Source: Lotus japonicus (taxonomy: Eukaryota; Streptophyta; Magnoliopsida; Fabales; Fabaceae). From it: a stretch of 64,000 bases of DNA. Within the stretch, counting starts at the first letter, position 1, and each line of letters begins with the position of its first letter. This document shows positions 62,253 through 64,000 of the stretch, one piece after another. The DNA is taken from positions 24,197,038 to 24,261,037 of the forward strand of contig NC_080046.1 of NCBI RefSeq assembly GCF_012489685.1. The letters are read 5' to 3'. The notes below the pieces were generated by a model. That model saw only the letters and a list, made by a program, of their open reading frames with translations. It had not been told where the DNA came from and did no database searches. A program made the position numbers and the translations under genes.

Positions 62253-63141
62253 TATACCTTCACACATTGAAGTAGTTCTGATACCGGCAAAAAATCTGTA
62301 TTTCATGAAAGAACTTGCCCAATAACTTTGCATGTTATACATCATCTTTGTCCACCCATCATCTATAAGACCATATTTCTCAATATATAACTTCCACTTC
62401 TCATCAAACCTCTTTGGGGTTATAGTAGCATAAATGAATAAGTTGAAATCATCCAAACCATCAGGGTCCTTCACATGCTCCACGAAATTTTGTTGAATAT
62501 ACCAGGCACAAAGTCTATGCGTTGTATTTGGAAATACAACTCTAATAGCTTGTCTCAATACAAGATCACCATCTTTAACCACCGCTTTGGGATTTTTGTT
62601 AAACATTGCTTCATGCAAACTATTCAAGACCCATACATATGTCTCACATGACTAATTTGAAATAAGTTCAGAAACTAAATATTGTTGGCTCCTTATGATG
62701 GTTATACCCACAGAAGATCACTTAAAGGATTGTTGTACTTGTTCTTTCTATAAGTACTGTCAAACACAATCACGTCCCTAAAAGCATTATAATCAAGACG
62801 ACTTACCTCGTCACACCAAAACAAATCTTTCATATTACCATCATCTGTTTTGGAAAACTTGAAGTAATAAAGATGGTCATTGTCCGCCTTAGCTTGTAAG
62901 TAAGATAATGTTGCAACAGAATCACTGTTTTGCACCCTTTGCCTCCTTTCCTTATCTAGGTGGTTGGACAAGTCCCTTTTAGTAAAGCTTGTCGACTCAT
63001 GTCCACCCTTTTGACCCAACATCACCCCTATAATGATGCAAGTCCTAACTCCATATAGCTTGAGAATGTCAACTTGAGCTTAGTCTCCATTAGTCAATCT
63101 CCGATATGACAGAATAAAGTGCACATGTTCAGCTGTAGCTG

Positions 63142-64000
63142 ATGACCCGGGATTTAGAGCTATTTTCCTAGTTTATTGTCATTTAGGTTAAATATTTTTT
63201 AGGATATTTTGGTCATTTTAGGACACATTAGAAGCAATTCATGCATTTTAATATTTTAAATATGTTTTAGTTATTTTTATAGTTTATATATTATTTTTAT
63301 GGATTTATTAGGATTATAAGTATTTTTATATTTTATTTATTTTCTGTTATTATCTTCTAATGATTTTATTTTATTTTTATTGTTGTTTTAGGGGAAGATT
63401 TGGAAAAGATAGAGAAAATTCGGAATTAAAAAAGAATTCTGGAGGCTGGAATTATGTGCCGCGCGACCGCGCGAAGTTACCGTGTACTTCTGGTGCGATC
63501 GCGACACTTTTCAGCGTTCTGGAATTAAACGCACCAGATTTCGTGCCACTTTGGCTTACAGCGTGCGCAACCGCACCGGATCACGTCTTCAGCAGAAAAG
63601 ACAAAAAAGGGGTCCCAGCTCCCTGCTTCGCGCATATGTGATTACAGTGTACATCACCCATGTGCACCACGAGATTAGAATCAGACGCCAGGAATTGCAA
63701 GGGTGCATGTTCTTACGATGCACCCTGTCACACTGGATCTCAGCCCCACCAGAACGTGAAAAACACTATAAATAGCGTTTTAAACCTAATTTTTGGGATT
63801 CTAAGCCCCTAGTGACGAATTGGAGCAACCCAGAGACATAATTTTGGTTCTTGAAAGTACTTTTCCAGGTTTTCTTGGATCTTTTATGTTTTCCTTCTTA
63901 GATATTGAATTGTTTCTCATGTCTATGAGGAACTAATTCTTCTTTAGCACTTGGGATGTCTAGTCTTTTTGATCTTATGCTTTAATTTGTACTTTGGTTG
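63142..64000 (+). repeat. 5' part of an Athila-like LTR running off the window
   Basis: Begins TGATGACCCGGG, close to the TGATGACCCTATTTTAG start of the Athila-like LTR at 3785-12570 in its own orientation, followed by the same kind of AT-rich ttttag/atttttat stretch. A TATA box (tataaata) lies at 63767-63774, followed by a plausible R region. A GC-rich stretch with cgcgcgaccgcgcg and gcgatcgcg palindromes is at 63460-63510. It cuts the FAR1-related pseudogene at its 5' side. Open frames here are not called. Confidence 0.55.
63767..63774 (+). promoter_or_regulatory. TATA box in the Athila-like LTR at the right edge
   Basis: cactataaatagcg about 625 bp into the LTR, the expected promoter position for an element reading rightward. 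Confidence 0.5.

Larger units (their letters stand above)
54751..63141 (-). pseudogene. FAR1-related (FRS, MULE-transposase-derived) pseudogene carrying several insertions
   Basis: Minus strand, 5' to 3'. N-terminal part from 63141 (DILKLYGVRTCIIIGVML, TKRDLSNHLDKERR); MULE core with VIVFDSTYRKNKY (about 62780-62740) and KDGDLVLRQAIRVV...HRLCAWYIQQN (62580-62490), to MCEGI at 62260; a solo LTR; then SFIKRFLQCKSSLFDFL and RHNELRSDFKSIYTEP (61370-61240); a SWIM-type CHC...C.H zinc motif (about 61045-60980); a CCHC knuckle CSNCKRVGHTIRKC (about 60605-60560); small C-terminal exons at 60406-60328, 55093-54924 and 54813-54751. FRS proteins are transposase-derived plant transcription regulators. 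Stops at 63080-63082, 62652-62654, 60786-60788 and 54983-54985, plus frameshifts near 62720 and 61010, make it dead. Confidence 0.75.

Overview
This window looks like nuclear DNA from a flowering plant, most likely a papilionoid legume. The legume placement rests on SIRE/Maximus-type Ty1/copia LTRs, Athila and Tat elements and long-LTR chromoviruses of a type I associate with legumes; it is recollection, not a search. I see no prokaryotic features, no rRNA and no credible tRNA gene. The window is almost entirely nested transposable elements set among a few decayed host genes. Most boundaries below are fixed by matching target-site duplications (TSDs) read directly on both sides.

Layout, left to right. 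1-3258: 3' part of a SIRE/Maximus element (+) with one sense and one antisense extra ORF and a complete 3' LTR, inserted into a Tat-type Ty3/gypsy pol fragment (3259-3784, minus, resuming at 12571). 3785-12570: a complete 8.8 kb Athila-like element (minus, TSD CTTGC) with gag-protease and a second 'plant transposon protein' ORF but no RT, RNase H or integrase. 12571-12950: Tat remnant. 12951-28460: a Tekay/Del-type chromovirus (+) with a chimeric left LTR, a mutated gag-pol, and a 4.3 kb solo LTR (17223-21507, TSD ACCAG) inside gag. It sits in the 3' LTR of a truncated Ty1/copia element (28461 to about 29820, minus). 29821-31927: unassigned sequence.

31928-35067: CACTA-like DNA transposon (TSD GTT), next to a B3-domain pseudogene (35192-36290, +). 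36456-47638: two minus-strand RPA70-like (OB-fold) gene fragments in tandem. The downstream one is split inside exon 1 by a SIRE/Maximus derivative (36838-45834, TSD TCGAC) that itself carries a 4.0 kb solo LTR (39064-43077, TSD CTGAC). The upstream one is split by a 367 bp TRIM (47193-47559, TSD CATGC) with identical LTRs. 47870-49800: an AT-rich tandem array of about 191 bp units. 50259-52375: another chromovirus-like solo LTR (TSD ATGAA). 52940-53583: a short two-exon gene with a B3-like domain and a TATA box. 54751-63141: a FAR1-related (MULE-transposase-derived) pseudogene, minus, carrying a Helitron whose 3' hairpin loop is split by a third 4.2 kb solo LTR (55952-60127, TSD CAATG), and a copia-type solo LTR (61374-62252, TSD TATAC). 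It is cut off on its 5' side by an Athila-like LTR that runs off the window (63142-64000).

The most unusual items are the tiny TRIM whose LTR/PBS junction carries Pol III A-box and B-box matches, open reading frames lying inside chromovirus LTRs, unrelated minisatellites at the same place in related LTRs, an Athila derivative with a second gag-like module after its protease, and a Helitron hairpin loop used as an insertion site. No computation or database search was done; family names come from motifs read by eye.
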